Part shown: one piece after another, positions 1 through 8,640 of the stretch
How the letters are laid out: every line of letters begins with the position of its first letter
Numbering within the stretch: the stretch's first letter is position 1
NCBI GenBank assembly: GCA_964636625.1
Contig: CAZWUL010000025.1
Coordinates: forward strand, 1-16,429
Direction: 5' to 3'
From: CAZWUL01 sp964636625
GTDB lineage: Bacteria; Atribacterota; Phoenicimicrobiia; Phoenicimicrobiales; Stramentimicrobiaceae
Length of the DNA stretch: 16,429 nt
Position numbers and translations under genes: made by a program
Notes under the pieces: model-generated
The model's database searches: none
Told to the model about the DNA's origin: nothing
What the model saw: only the letters and a program-made list of their open reading frames with translations

Positions 1-31
1 GCTTGGTACGAACAAACTTCTCTTTAGCCAT
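1..31 (-). CDS. tuf: Elongation factor Tu, 5' fragment (str-operon copy)
   Basis: Only the first ten codons are inside the window. They read M-A-K-E-K-F-V-R-T-K, the usual N-terminus of EF-Tu, the GTPase that delivers aminoacyl-tRNA to the ribosome. The ATG is preceded by a strong Shine-Dalgarno (AAGGAGGA, 41-48) at normal spacing. Its position directly after fusA is the classical tufA position of the str operon. A second tuf copy ends at the other edge of the window. The identification rests on a short peptide plus gene order, and both agree. Confidence 0.93.
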   Translation of the reverse strand, partial: MAKEKFVRTK

Positions 32-62
32 TTTGTTTTTTCCTCCTTAAAGATATAATTTT

Positions 63-92
63 ATATTATTCCTTAACTATTGTCTATTTCAA
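63..92 (-). promoter_or_regulatory. Possible internal promoter for tuf
   Basis: In the fusA-tuf gap the minus strand has TTGAAA (87-92) and TAATAT (63-68), separated by 18 bases. This resembles a sigma70-type promoter and could give extra tuf transcription beyond the str operon promoter. The region is very AT-rich, so a chance match is quite possible. Confidence 0.3.
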
Positions 93-114
93 ATCTACGT
101 TCTTCTAAACATTC

Positions 115-2187
115 TTAAAAGTTTACAGCTTTTTTCGCTATATTGTTAGGCACAAAATCATAATGTGAAAATTGCATTACATAATTTGCTCTTCCCTGTG
201 TTAAAGACCTTAACTCAGTGGCGTATCCAAAAACTTCTTGTAAGGGAACATGGGCAACAATTATTTTTCCTTTTATTTTTTTCTTATCACTTATACCTTC
301 CACTTTTGCTCTTCTTGAATTAAGGTCACTAATAACTGCTCCAACATATTCCTCAGGTGTTCTTATTTCCATTTCTACAATTGGTTCTAATAATATGGGA
401 TCTGCATTTTTTAAACCATCCTTAAACGCTTTGGATGCTGCAATCCTAAAAGCGAGCTCTGATGAGTCCACTGGATGAAAAGAACCATCTACCAGTGTCA
501 CTTTTATATTAGTAACCGGATAACTAGCTAGAACACCTGCTAACATTGCTTCTTGAACACCCTGTTTTACAGCAGGAATATATTCCTTTGGAACACTTCC
601 GCCGACAGTTCGATCTACAAATTCGAATGTTGCTTCATTGTAGGGTTCAATTTCCAAAACAACATCACCATATTGACCTCTGCCTCCACTCTGTCTGATA
701 AACTTACCCTGAGAACGGGCACTCTTTCTGATTGTTTCTTTAAAAGCAACCTGCGGCTCGCCAACATTACCTTCAACTTTATGCTCTCTTAACAGCCTGT
801 CTATTATTATCTCAAGGTGCAACTCTCCCATACCGGATATTATTGTTTGACCAGTATCTTTATTAATATATCGTCTGAACGTCGGATCTTCTTCTGCCAT
901 TTTGTCCAGGGCAATGGCCATTTTTTCCTTGTCTGCCTGTGTTTTAGGTTCTATAGCAATTGAAATTACAGGTTCCGGAAATGTAATTTTTTCTAAAATA
1001 ATTGGTATTTTTTCATCACATAATGTATCACCGGTCCCTGATTTCTTTAAACCTATAATTGCCCCCAGGTTACCGGCTGTTATTTCATCAACCTGCTCTT
1101 TATGATCAGCATGGATTTTAACCAACCTGTTTATTCTTTCCCTGACATTTTGAGTGGAATTGTACACATAGGAGCCATTTTTTAATTTACCAGAATACAC
1201 TCTGACAAAGCTTAATTTTCCAAAAAAAGGGTCGGATAATACCTTAAAAACCAGGGATGACAAAGGTTCATTTATATCTGTTTTTCTAATCATTTCTTCT
1301 CCTGTTTTTGGGTTTTCACCCTTAACAGGCAAAACTTCAAGCGGAGAAGGCATATATCTGCTAATCGCATCTAGCAGTAGTTGGATGCCTTTATTCTTTA
1401 ACGCTGTTCCACATAATACCGGAACCACTCTATTGCTAAGGGTGCCTTTTCTAATTAATTGATGTATTCTTTCTTCGGAAATTTTATTTCCATATAAGTA
1501 ATCTTCCATAAAAGATTCATCATCTTCAGCGAGGATTTCTAACATTTTTTTTCGGGCCTTTTTGGCTTCTTTAAAATATTCATCAGGAATTTCAACCGTA
1601 TTATATTTTACCCCCAACTCATCAATAGTATAAGAATATGCTTTCATAGTAATCAAATCTATAATTCCTTGAAAATTTCCTTCACTACCCCAGGGTATCT
1701 GTATTATTAAAGGTATTATGTCGAATTTTCTCTTAATCATTTTAACGGTACCATTAAAATCAGCACCGGTTCTGTCCATTTTGTTAATAAAAGCGATTCT
1801 TGGAACATGATAATGGTCTGCTTGATGCCAAACGGTTTCAGATTGTGGTTCTACTCCTGCAACAGCACAGAATACAGCAACCGCAGCATCAAGAACCCTT
1901 AAAGATCTCTCAACTTCAACAGTAAAGTCTACATGCCCTGGTGTATCAATAATATTAATTTGAAAACCTTTCCAGAAAGATGTTGTAACTGCAGATGTAA
2001 TAGTTATCCCTCTTTCTTTCTCCTGTGGCATCCAATCCATAGTAGCTGAACCTTCATGAACCTCACCCATTCTATGTAATCTGCCAGAATAATACAATAT
2101 TCGTTCAGTAACGGTTGTTTTACCAGCATCGATATGTGCCATTATTCCTATATTTCTTATTTTTTGTAAGTCATTATTACTTGTCAT
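115..2187 (-). CDS. fusA: Elongation factor G
   Basis: EF-G is the cytoplasmic GTPase that drives translocation on the ribosome and, with RRF, ribosome recycling. The 690-residue protein is full length. Visible motifs: G1 AHIDAGKTT (17-25), switch I RGITIT (59-64), G3 DTPGH (81-85), G4 NKMD (135-138) and a G5-like CGTALK (259-264). Domain II lies around 307-390, III around 400-475, and IV around 480-600 with GGRGQYG (501-507) and the tip loop HPVDSSE (571-577). Domain V follows to the end. The ATG start is supported by the conserved N-terminus, although the ribosome binding site is weak (GAAAGAA, about 10 bases upstream). The gene lies 95 bases after rpsG and 83 before tuf, as in str operons. 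It looks like ordinary EF-G. Confidence 0.98.
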   Translation of the reverse strand: MTSNNDLQKIRNIGIMAHIDAGKTTVTERILYYSGRLHRMGEVHEGSATMDWMPQEKERGITITSAVTTSFWKGFQINIIDTPGHVDFTVEVERSLRVLDAAVAVFCAVAGVEPQSETVWHQADHYHVPRIAFINKMDRTGADFNGTVKMIKRKFDIIPLIIQIPWGSEGNFQGIIDLITMKAYSYTIDELGVKYNTVEIPDEYFKEAKKARKKMLEILAEDDESFMEDYLYGNKISEERIHQLIRKGTLSNRVVPVLCGTALKNKGIQLLLDAISRYMPSPLEVLPVKGENPKTGEEMIRKTDINEPLSSLVFKVLSDPFFGKLSFVRVYSGKLKNGSYVYNSTQNVRERINRLVKIHADHKEQVDEITAGNLGAIIGLKKSGTGDTLCDEKIPIILEKITFPEPVISIAIEPKTQADKEKMAIALDKMAEEDPTFRRYINKDTGQTIISGMGELHLEIIIDRLLREHKVEGNVGEPQVAFKETIRKSARSQGKFIRQSGGRGQYGDVVLEIEPYNEATFEFVDRTVGGSVPKEYIPAVKQGVQEAMLAGVLASYPVTNIKVTLVDGSFHPVDSSELAFRIAASKAFKDGLKNADPILLEPIVEMEIRTPEEYVGAVISDLNSRRAKVEGISDKKKIKGKIIVAHVPLQEVFGYATELRSLTQGRANYVMQFSHYDFVPNNIAKKAVNF

Positions 2188-2282
2188 ATTAATTATTCTT
2201 TCAATTTAATTTAGATATTATTCTAATGATATTTTTAGCTTTTAATTTATATTACTTAAAAGATTATTTTTTTAAAGCACTT

Positions 2283-2753
2283 TTACCAGCGATAATGCGC
2301 AAAAGCCTTATTAGCTTCAGCCATCCTATGGGTATCCTCTTTTTTCTTGACAGAAACCCCTGTCCCTTGATAAGCATCAATTAATTCATTTGCCAGTCTT
2401 TCCGAAAAAGGTCTACCGGTCTTGCTTCTACTAAAATTAATAACCCATCTCATTGCCAAAGTAATCCTTCTTTCGGGTGCAACCTCAACAGGAACCTGAT
2501 AACTTGCACCGCCAACCCTTCTTGATTTTACTTCTAATACTGGCATTACATTTTCCATTGCCTGGTTAAAAACTTCCAGCGAGTCTTTTTTAGTCTTTTC
2601 TTTAATTATATCCATTGCATCATAAAATACTCTACGAGCGATACTTTTTTTCCCATCTAACATTATATGATTAATAAACTGGCTGACTCTTTTATCTTTA
2701 AAGATTGGGTCTTCTGCTATTTCATTCTTGATTGCTTTTCTTTTTCTGGACAT
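2283..2753 (-). CDS. rpsG: 30S ribosomal protein S7
   Basis: S7 nucleates assembly of the 30S head by binding the 3' major domain of 16S rRNA and contacts E-site tRNA. The protein is 156 residues, the usual bacterial length, starting MSRKRKA and ending FAHYRW. The conserved rRNA-binding stretch with SRRVGGASYQVPVEV is near residues 77-91, and MRWVINFSR is near 101-109. An in-frame TTG lies two codons upstream (2759). The ATG at 2753 is preferred because the Shine-Dalgarno GAGGTGG is well spaced for it and too close to the TTG. It lies between rpsL and fusA. In E. coli S7 represses str operon translation; no such site was recognised here. Confidence 0.98.
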   Translation of the reverse strand: MSRKRKAIKNEIAEDPIFKDKRVSQFINHIMLDGKKSIARRVFYDAMDIIKEKTKKDSLEVFNQAMENVMPVLEVKSRRVGGASYQVPVEVAPERRITLAMRWVINFSRSKTGRPFSERLANELIDAYQGTGVSVKKKEDTHRMAEANKAFAHYRW

Positions 2754-2820
2754 ATACAATCCACCTCAATTAAGTTTAATTAATATTTTACTCTATATCT
2801 TTTAATTTAAGAATATATTT

Positions 2821-3195
2821 TTATTTCTTTGGCTTCGTTGCCCCGTATTTGGATCTTCCCTGTGCTCTACCTTCTACACCAGTAGCATCCATAACACCAC
2901 GTACAATATGATATCTTACTCCTGGCAAATCTTTTACTCTTCCACCTCTAAGCATAACTATTGAATGCTCCTGTAAATTATGACCAATTCCTGGTATATA
3001 GGCAGTTACTTCCATATTATTTGTTAATCTAACTCTTGCCACTTTCCTTAAAGCAGAATTAGGTTTTTTGGGTGTTATAGTCCAAACACGCGTACAGACA
3101 CCTCTTTTTAAAGGAGAACCTTTTAAAGCAGGTGTGTCTGACTTTTTTGTTGCTTTTTTTCTACCTTTTCTTACCAGTTGATTGATTGTTGGCAT
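2821..3195 (-). CDS. rpsL: 30S ribosomal protein S12
   Basis: S12 sits at the decoding centre of the 30S subunit and monitors codon-anticodon pairing. At 124 residues it has the normal length. The motif TPKKPNSALRKV (41-52) and the loop GGRVKDLPGVRYH (84-96) are intact. Lysines 43 and 88, common sites of streptomycin-resistance mutations, keep the wild-type residue. Asp89 is the position that is beta-methylthiolated in many bacteria. The start is ATG with Shine-Dalgarno AAGGTGG. It is the first gene of the str operon and follows a strong promoter and an untranslated leader of about 115 bases. Confidence 0.98.
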   Translation of the reverse strand: MPTINQLVRKGRKKATKKSDTPALKGSPLKRGVCTRVWTITPKKPNSALRKVARVRLTNNMEVTAYIPGIGHNLQEHSIVMLRGGRVKDLPGVRYHIVRGVMDATGVEGRAQGRSKYGATKPKK

Positions 3196-3317
3196 ATTAC
3201 TACCACCTTTTTTCCTTTTTAATAATCATTTCTAAAAACCGTTAATTTTTATTATTTTTTCTATGATTAAATTTATTAAACAGTTATTAATATTAATTCA
3301 TCCGAAAATACTTAAAC

Positions 3318-3346
3318 ATTCTATCAGTATCACTAATTGATGTCAA
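3318..3346 (-). promoter_or_regulatory. Promoter of the str operon (rpsL-rpsG-fusA-tuf)
   Basis: The minus strand carries a consensus -35 TTGACA (3341-3346) and a -10 TAGAAT (3318-3323), with an ideal 17-base spacer. Transcription would start near 3311, after the rpoC stop codon. No strong GC-rich terminator separates rpoC from this promoter, so read-through from rpoBC may add to expression. Confidence 0.8.
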
Positions 3347-3403
3347 TATAAAAAATTATGAAATTTAAATGTTTTTATTATTATTGATTTTTTTCACATG
3401 CTT

Positions 3404-6400
3404 TTAATTTCTAGTTATACTTTTATCATCTTCAATATCATCATTTAATTCCTTGTTTTTTTCAGTCTCTTCTTCCTCATACTTCTTATTTTCTCTTTCC
3501 AGTTCTTCTTCATATTGAGACGTAATATCTACATCTCGATACTGTGGCAATCCTGTACCAGAGGGAATAATATTACCAATAATGACATTTTCCTTCAGTC
3601 CATGGAGATGATCAACCTTACCTTTGATAGAGGCGTTTGTCAGGACATGGGTTGTCCTCTGAAAAGAAGCTGCAGACAAGAAGCTCTCTGTGGACAACGA
3701 CGCCTGAGTAATTCCCTGAATAATTGGCATTCCCACTGCTGGTAATTTAATTTTTTTCATATATCCAACATCTTCTATTAATAATACTAATTCTTCTTTG
3801 CTGCTATCACTTCTATATTTTATAGTTTCAATATTCTGTTGATAAATAACATTGGCATTTTTTTTAGTAATTTTATCACCTGCGGGTATTATTATTTCAC
3901 CAGTATTCTTATCAAGTACATCCTGGGCAATTATTTTTCCAACAAGATTATTGTAAATATGTTCTAGAGCTCTTCCCTCGAGAGAAAAGAAACGACCATC
4001 CTCTAATGGAATATCGCTAATCCCTGCTGAGTATGCTTTCCGTATTATATTCTTACTCACTGGTTGAGATTTATCCGCAATTATATTATCTGATTCCGGG
4101 TCTCTTAACTCATCCCCTAGTATTTTGCCAATTACATCTTCTTTTATATAGCTCAATAAATTTTCTCTTATATTAATCTCTTTTATATCATTCCAAATCC
4201 TTAAATTTTCACAATTGTACTCTATTATTTTTTGGATATCTTCTTCTTCTAATATTTTATTAGCAGGTACTATCACATTATCGCTATCTGCTTCTTTTAT
4301 ATCCTCAGCTAACAGATTACCTTTTATTTTTTCTACTTCTCCGGGTTTCCCTATGCGAATTCTGTTTATTCCTGAATTTACCAATTCGATTGCAATATCC
4401 TTGGTTATTCTTTTACCTACTAGTTTTTCCAAATCTAACTTCTTGAAATCCCTTATAATTTCATTATCATCTGTTTTAATTTCAGTCTGAGAAATAACTC
4501 CAATAAATATATGGTCTTTTATTCTTTCGATGAAATTCATTTCACCCTGCATAATATGATTTATTTTGCCATCATAATTCACAATGTCAAAACCTGGACA
4601 ATCCGTATTCTCAATTTTTTTGATGATGTTCTCGTCAAGAATGGCATTTTTTTCTAAAATAATTTCTCCTTTATTACCATTTAAAGAAGATGCTAAATGC
4701 TTATCTTGCAGTAACTCTCTATTTCTTGTGCGAATATCGTCATTTTCTTGTATAACCTGTTTATTGGCTTTTTCAAAATCAGAAACATACACTAACTCTC
4801 CTGAAAGTAAATCTGAATCCCTTGAAGACCTTACATATATTTTATTTAACCTGGCAATTTGTCTCACTATAACCTCAATATGTTTATCATTAATCGTAAC
4901 TCCCTGTGACCGATAAACTTCCTGAACCTGCTCCAGTAAATACTTTTGAACTGCCTTGATCCCCTGTATTTTTAATATATCATTAGGATCAACAAAACCA
5001 GTAGTTAATCTTTGCCCAGCAATAACTTTTTGACCTTCTTCTACAATTACTCTCAGGTCATTAGGTATAAAATATACTTTTTTCTTATTATCTTTATTTT
5101 TTTCAGCTTTTTCATCAATCTCAGGTCTAACCATAACTTCTTTTTTGTTGTCTTTTTGTTCATCTTTGACTTTATCAATGACTTTATCAATAAAACCATT
5201 TATTTCACTTATCACAGCCTGTTTTTTTGGTTTTCTAACTTCAAATAATTGTTCAATTCTGGGCAAACCAAGGGTAATATCTTCTCCGGTTATTTTAATG
5301 CCGCCAGTGTGGAAAGTTCTTAAAGTAAGCTGTGTGCCAGGCTCACCGATTGACTGGGCGGCTATTGTTCCAACGGCCTCCCCAATAGTTACTTTTTTAC
5401 CTGTTGCAACATCTTTGCCATAACATTTGGAACAAATACCTTGTTTGGATGAACATGTTAATGGAGAACGTATTTTTACTTCTTTAATTCCGGCATCAGC
5501 AATCTTTTTGGCAATTTTTTCATCGATTGCGTCCCCGCGCTGTATAATAATTTGTTTATTTTCAGGATCAATAATATCTTCCTGTGCTGTTCTTCCGACT
5601 ATTCTTTCTTCCATCTTTTCAATAACATTGCCGTCTTCCTGGATATCAGACACAATTACTCCATCCGTGGTCCCACAGTCATCTTCGGTAATAATCACAT
5701 CTTGAGCCACATCTACAAGTCTCCTGGTTAAATAACCTGATTTCGATGTTCTTAAAGCAGTATCAGCCAGGCCTTTTCTTGCACCGTGAGTAGAGATAAA
5801 ATACTCCAAGCAAGACAGACCTTCTCTGAAATTTGATTTAATGGGAAAATCGATAATCTTCCCGGAAGGATCGGCCATCAAGCCTCTCATTCCTGCCAAT
5901 TGCCCTATTTGTCTGCTACTTCCACGTGCACCTGAATCAGCCATCATATAAAGTGGATTAAAACTGCTGAGGTTATTTAAAATAGCACTTACAACATTGT
6001 TTGCTGCATCAGTCCATGCAGTAATTATTTTTTCTTCCCTTTCCTCTTTCATTATTAAACCATAATTAAACTGCTCCTCAATTTTAGTAACAGTTTTTTC
6101 AGTATCATCAATTATTTTATCTTTTTCTGAAGGAATTTCTAAGTCAACAACCCCTATGGTTATTCCTGAAGTAGTAGCATAGTGAAAACCTAATTCTTTA
6201 ATATCATCAAGACATTTTACAGCTATGTCCTGTCCAAAATGACGGAAGATATAAGAAATTATTTTTGCTAAAGACTTTTTAGTTATTGTCAGGTCAACAA
6301 ACTTCATCTCTTTGGGTAATACCTGGTTAAATATTGCTCTGCCTATAGTTGTATCCTCAATTTGGCCTTTGACTCTAATTTTGACTTTTGCATGAATATC

Positions 6401-8539
6401 TACGTAGCCATCTTCTTCTGCCCGAATTGCTTCTTCGGGATTGGAAAATATTTTTCCTTCCCCTTTTTGCCCTTTTTCTTTCATTGTCAAGTAATAGCAA
6501 CCCAATACTATATCTTGAGCAGGTAAAGCAATCGGGCTTCCATTAGCTGGAGATAAAATATTATGAGAAGAAAGCATCAGTGTCTCAGCTTCTGTCTGTG
6601 CCTCGGTTGATAATGGAACATGTACTGCCATTTGATCTCCATCAAAATCTGCATTAAATGCTGGACACGACAACGGATGCAGTTGTATAGCATTCCCTTC
6701 TACCAATACAGGCTTAAAAACCTGTATTCCCAGCCTATGAAGTGTTGGTGCCCTATTCAGCAAAACTGGATGGTCTTCAATAATCTCCTCTAAAATATTC
6801 CAAACTTCCGGAGATTCCTGCTCCACCAGTTTTTTTGCAGTCTTTATGTTATGAGCAAACTCTCTTTTGACTAAATGATGCATGACAAAGGGTTTAAAAA
6901 GCTCTAATGCCATTTTTTTAGGTAATCCGCATTGATGTAATTTTAATTTCGGGCCAGCTACAATTACGGACCTTCCGGAATAGTCAACCCTTTTTCCTAA
7001 TAAATTTTGTCTAAATCTTCCTTTTTTACCTTCCAATAAATCGCTCAGTGATTTTAATGGGCGATTGCCTGCACCTAATACAGCATGCCCTCTTCGACCG
7101 TTATCAATAAGTGCATCAACTGCTTCTTGAAGCATTCTTTTTTCATTTTTAATTATAATATCAGGCGCGCCGAGTTCTAATAATCTTTTTAGCCTATTGT
7201 TACGATTTATTACTCTTCTATATAAATCATTTAAATCGGAAGTAGCAAATCTTCCTCCTTCTAATTGGACCATTGGCCTTAAATCAGGAGGTATAACCGG
7301 TAAAACATCCAAGACCATCCATTCAGGCTTACAATTACTTTTCCTAAATGCTTCAATGATTTGCAACCTTTTAATCATCTTTTTTGCTTTTTGCCCGGTT
7401 GAATGCTTTAACTCTTCTCTTATTTCCATGTTAAGGGAATCAAGATTTATTTCTCTCAATAAATCCTTAATAGCTTCCGCTCCAATTCCAGCTCTAAATT
7501 CTGAATCATAAAGAGAGTATAATCTATACTCACTCTCTAAAATGATATCACCTGTTTTTAAGCTTGTTTTGCCGGGATAAATAACTATATAACAGGATTC
7601 TTCCATTGTTTGTTTTGCCATTGTGGTTCTTTTTGATATTTCTTCATCTTTTTCTAACAATACTTTTAATTTATTTTCAGTGATTAAGCCTTCAACCTCT
7701 ACAATTTTATACTCAATCGATTCTTCTTCATCATGAGTTGCAACATTTTCATTTACATTTTCAGATGATTCTTCTTTTTCTTCGGGTTGTTTATTTACAG
7801 TCTTCTCATCTGCATAATTTTCTTCAATATCTGTGTTTACCTCAATTTCATCAACTCCATCATCAGAAATCTCCAAATCTTGATTTACCACTCTTTCAGC
7901 TGTAAAAAATATTTTCCCATATTTTTCTTGAAGTTCTTTTAATCTTTGAGCGTCAATGATATCTCCGACTTTCTGTGGAAATTTCTTGAGCTGATTAATA
8001 CGATAGACTGTTTCTGCTGTAAAATCAGGCTTGTATATTTGATGAATTTTATATTCTGTTTCAAGAATAACATCACTCATTAAGTAATTATCTTCATCTT
8101 CGCTTTTTTGTACTTCATACATTTGTTCCCTTCGTCTATCAGGAGCAAAATAAAGTACCTTCTCAAGATTACGTGGAGAAATATTTAACAATAAAGCTAA
8201 TGGGCTTGGGATACCTTTAAAATACCATACATGAGAAACAGGGCATGCTAATTCGATATGCCCCATTCTTTCTCTACGAGTGATAGATTTTGTGACTTCG
8301 ACTCCACAACGATCACAAATTACCCCTTTATATCTGATTCTTTTATATTTTCCACAACTACATTCCCAATCTTTTACAGGTCCAAAAATACGTTCACAAA
8401 ATAGACCATCTTTTTCAGGTTTTAGGGTTCTATAATTGATAGTTTCTGGTTTTTTAACTTCACCATATGACCATTTTTTAATTTCTTCATTAGAAGCCAG
8501 TCCTATGGCAATCGCATTAATTCTTTCTTGGATATCCAA
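3404..8539 (-). CDS. rpoC: DNA-directed RNA polymerase subunit beta', with two large insertions
   Basis: Beta' forms the clamp and much of the RNA polymerase active site. The TTG at 8539 is chosen because Shine-Dalgarno GGGAGGT lies 7 bases upstream; an ATG at 8545 is too close to it, and a TTG at 8578 is also in frame. From 8539 the protein has 1711 residues. Zinc site 1 is Cys60/62/75/78. The catalytic NADFDGD holds Asp631, 633 and 635. Zinc site 2 is Cys955/1029/1036/1039. The trigger-loop and bridge-helix region is intact. The C-terminal GITQASLSTESFLSAASFQ (about 1608-1626) is conserved, followed by an acidic tail. The length excess comes from an insertion of nearly 200 residues in the clamp (about 133-330) and one of about 335 residues (about 1265-1600) before the C-terminal module. 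The frame is open throughout. rpoB lies 101 bases upstream. Confidence 0.98.
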   Translation of the reverse strand: MDIQERINAIAIGLASNEEIKKWSYGEVKKPETINYRTLKPEKDGLFCERIFGPVKDWECSCGKYKRIRYKGVICDRCGVEVTKSITRRERMGHIELACPVSHVWYFKGIPSPLALLLNISPRNLEKVLYFAPDRRREQMYEVQKSEDEDNYLMSDVILETEYKIHQIYKPDFTAETVYRINQLKKFPQKVGDIIDAQRLKELQEKYGKIFFTAERVVNQDLEISDDGVDEIEVNTDIEENYADEKTVNKQPEEKEESSENVNENVATHDEEESIEYKIVEVEGLITENKLKVLLEKDEEISKRTTMAKQTMEESCYIVIYPGKTSLKTGDIILESEYRLYSLYDSEFRAGIGAEAIKDLLREINLDSLNMEIREELKHSTGQKAKKMIKRLQIIEAFRKSNCKPEWMVLDVLPVIPPDLRPMVQLEGGRFATSDLNDLYRRVINRNNRLKRLLELGAPDIIIKNEKRMLQEAVDALIDNGRRGHAVLGAGNRPLKSLSDLLEGKKGRFRQNLLGKRVDYSGRSVIVAGPKLKLHQCGLPKKMALELFKPFVMHHLVKREFAHNIKTAKKLVEQESPEVWNILEEIIEDHPVLLNRAPTLHRLGIQVFKPVLVEGNAIQLHPLSCPAFNADFDGDQMAVHVPLSTEAQTEAETLMLSSHNILSPANGSPIALPAQDIVLGCYYLTMKEKGQKGEGKIFSNPEEAIRAEEDGYVDIHAKVKIRVKGQIEDTTIGRAIFNQVLPKEMKFVDLTITKKSLAKIISYIFRHFGQDIAVKCLDDIKELGFHYATTSGITIGVVDLEIPSEKDKIIDDTEKTVTKIEEQFNYGLIMKEEREEKIITAWTDAANNVVSAILNNLSSFNPLYMMADSGARGSSRQIGQLAGMRGLMADPSGKIIDFPIKSNFREGLSCLEYFISTHGARKGLADTALRTSKSGYLTRRLVDVAQDVIITEDDCGTTDGVIVSDIQEDGNVIEKMEERIVGRTAQEDIIDPENKQIIIQRGDAIDEKIAKKIADAGIKEVKIRSPLTCSSKQGICSKCYGKDVATGKKVTIGEAVGTIAAQSIGEPGTQLTLRTFHTGGIKITGEDITLGLPRIEQLFEVRKPKKQAVISEINGFIDKVIDKVKDEQKDNKKEVMVRPEIDEKAEKNKDNKKKVYFIPNDLRVIVEEGQKVIAGQRLTTGFVDPNDILKIQGIKAVQKYLLEQVQEVYRSQGVTINDKHIEVIVRQIARLNKIYVRSSRDSDLLSGELVYVSDFEKANKQVIQENDDIRTRNRELLQDKHLASSLNGNKGEIILEKNAILDENIIKKIENTDCPGFDIVNYDGKINHIMQGEMNFIERIKDHIFIGVISQTEIKTDDNEIIRDFKKLDLEKLVGKRITKDIAIELVNSGINRIRIGKPGEVEKIKGNLLAEDIKEADSDNVIVPANKILEEEDIQKIIEYNCENLRIWNDIKEINIRENLLSYIKEDVIGKILGDELRDPESDNIIADKSQPVSKNIIRKAYSAGISDIPLEDGRFFSLEGRALEHIYNNLVGKIIAQDVLDKNTGEIIIPAGDKITKKNANVIYQQNIETIKYRSDSSKEELVLLIEDVGYMKKIKLPAVGMPIIQGITQASLSTESFLSAASFQRTTHVLTNASIKGKVDHLHGLKENVIIGNIIPSGTGLPQYRDVDITSQYEEELERENKKYEEEETEKNKELNDDIEDDKSITRN

Positions 8540-8640
8540 CCACATTACCTCCCTGTTATTTGAGTTGTGCATAAGCAAAAAGTTTATATGCGGTGAAAAT
8601 AATAATTATTTTCTTTTATATTTGTATTTATATTGCGTGT

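Noticed and set aside
115..2187. Possibility that fusA is a tetracycline-resistance protein or EF-G paralogue
   Set aside because: The str-operon position, full length and canonical domain IV loop (HPVDSSE) support ordinary EF-G.
3347..3403. Search for a terminator after rpoC
   Set aside because: Only AT-only pairings were found before the str promoter; nothing resembles an intrinsic terminator.
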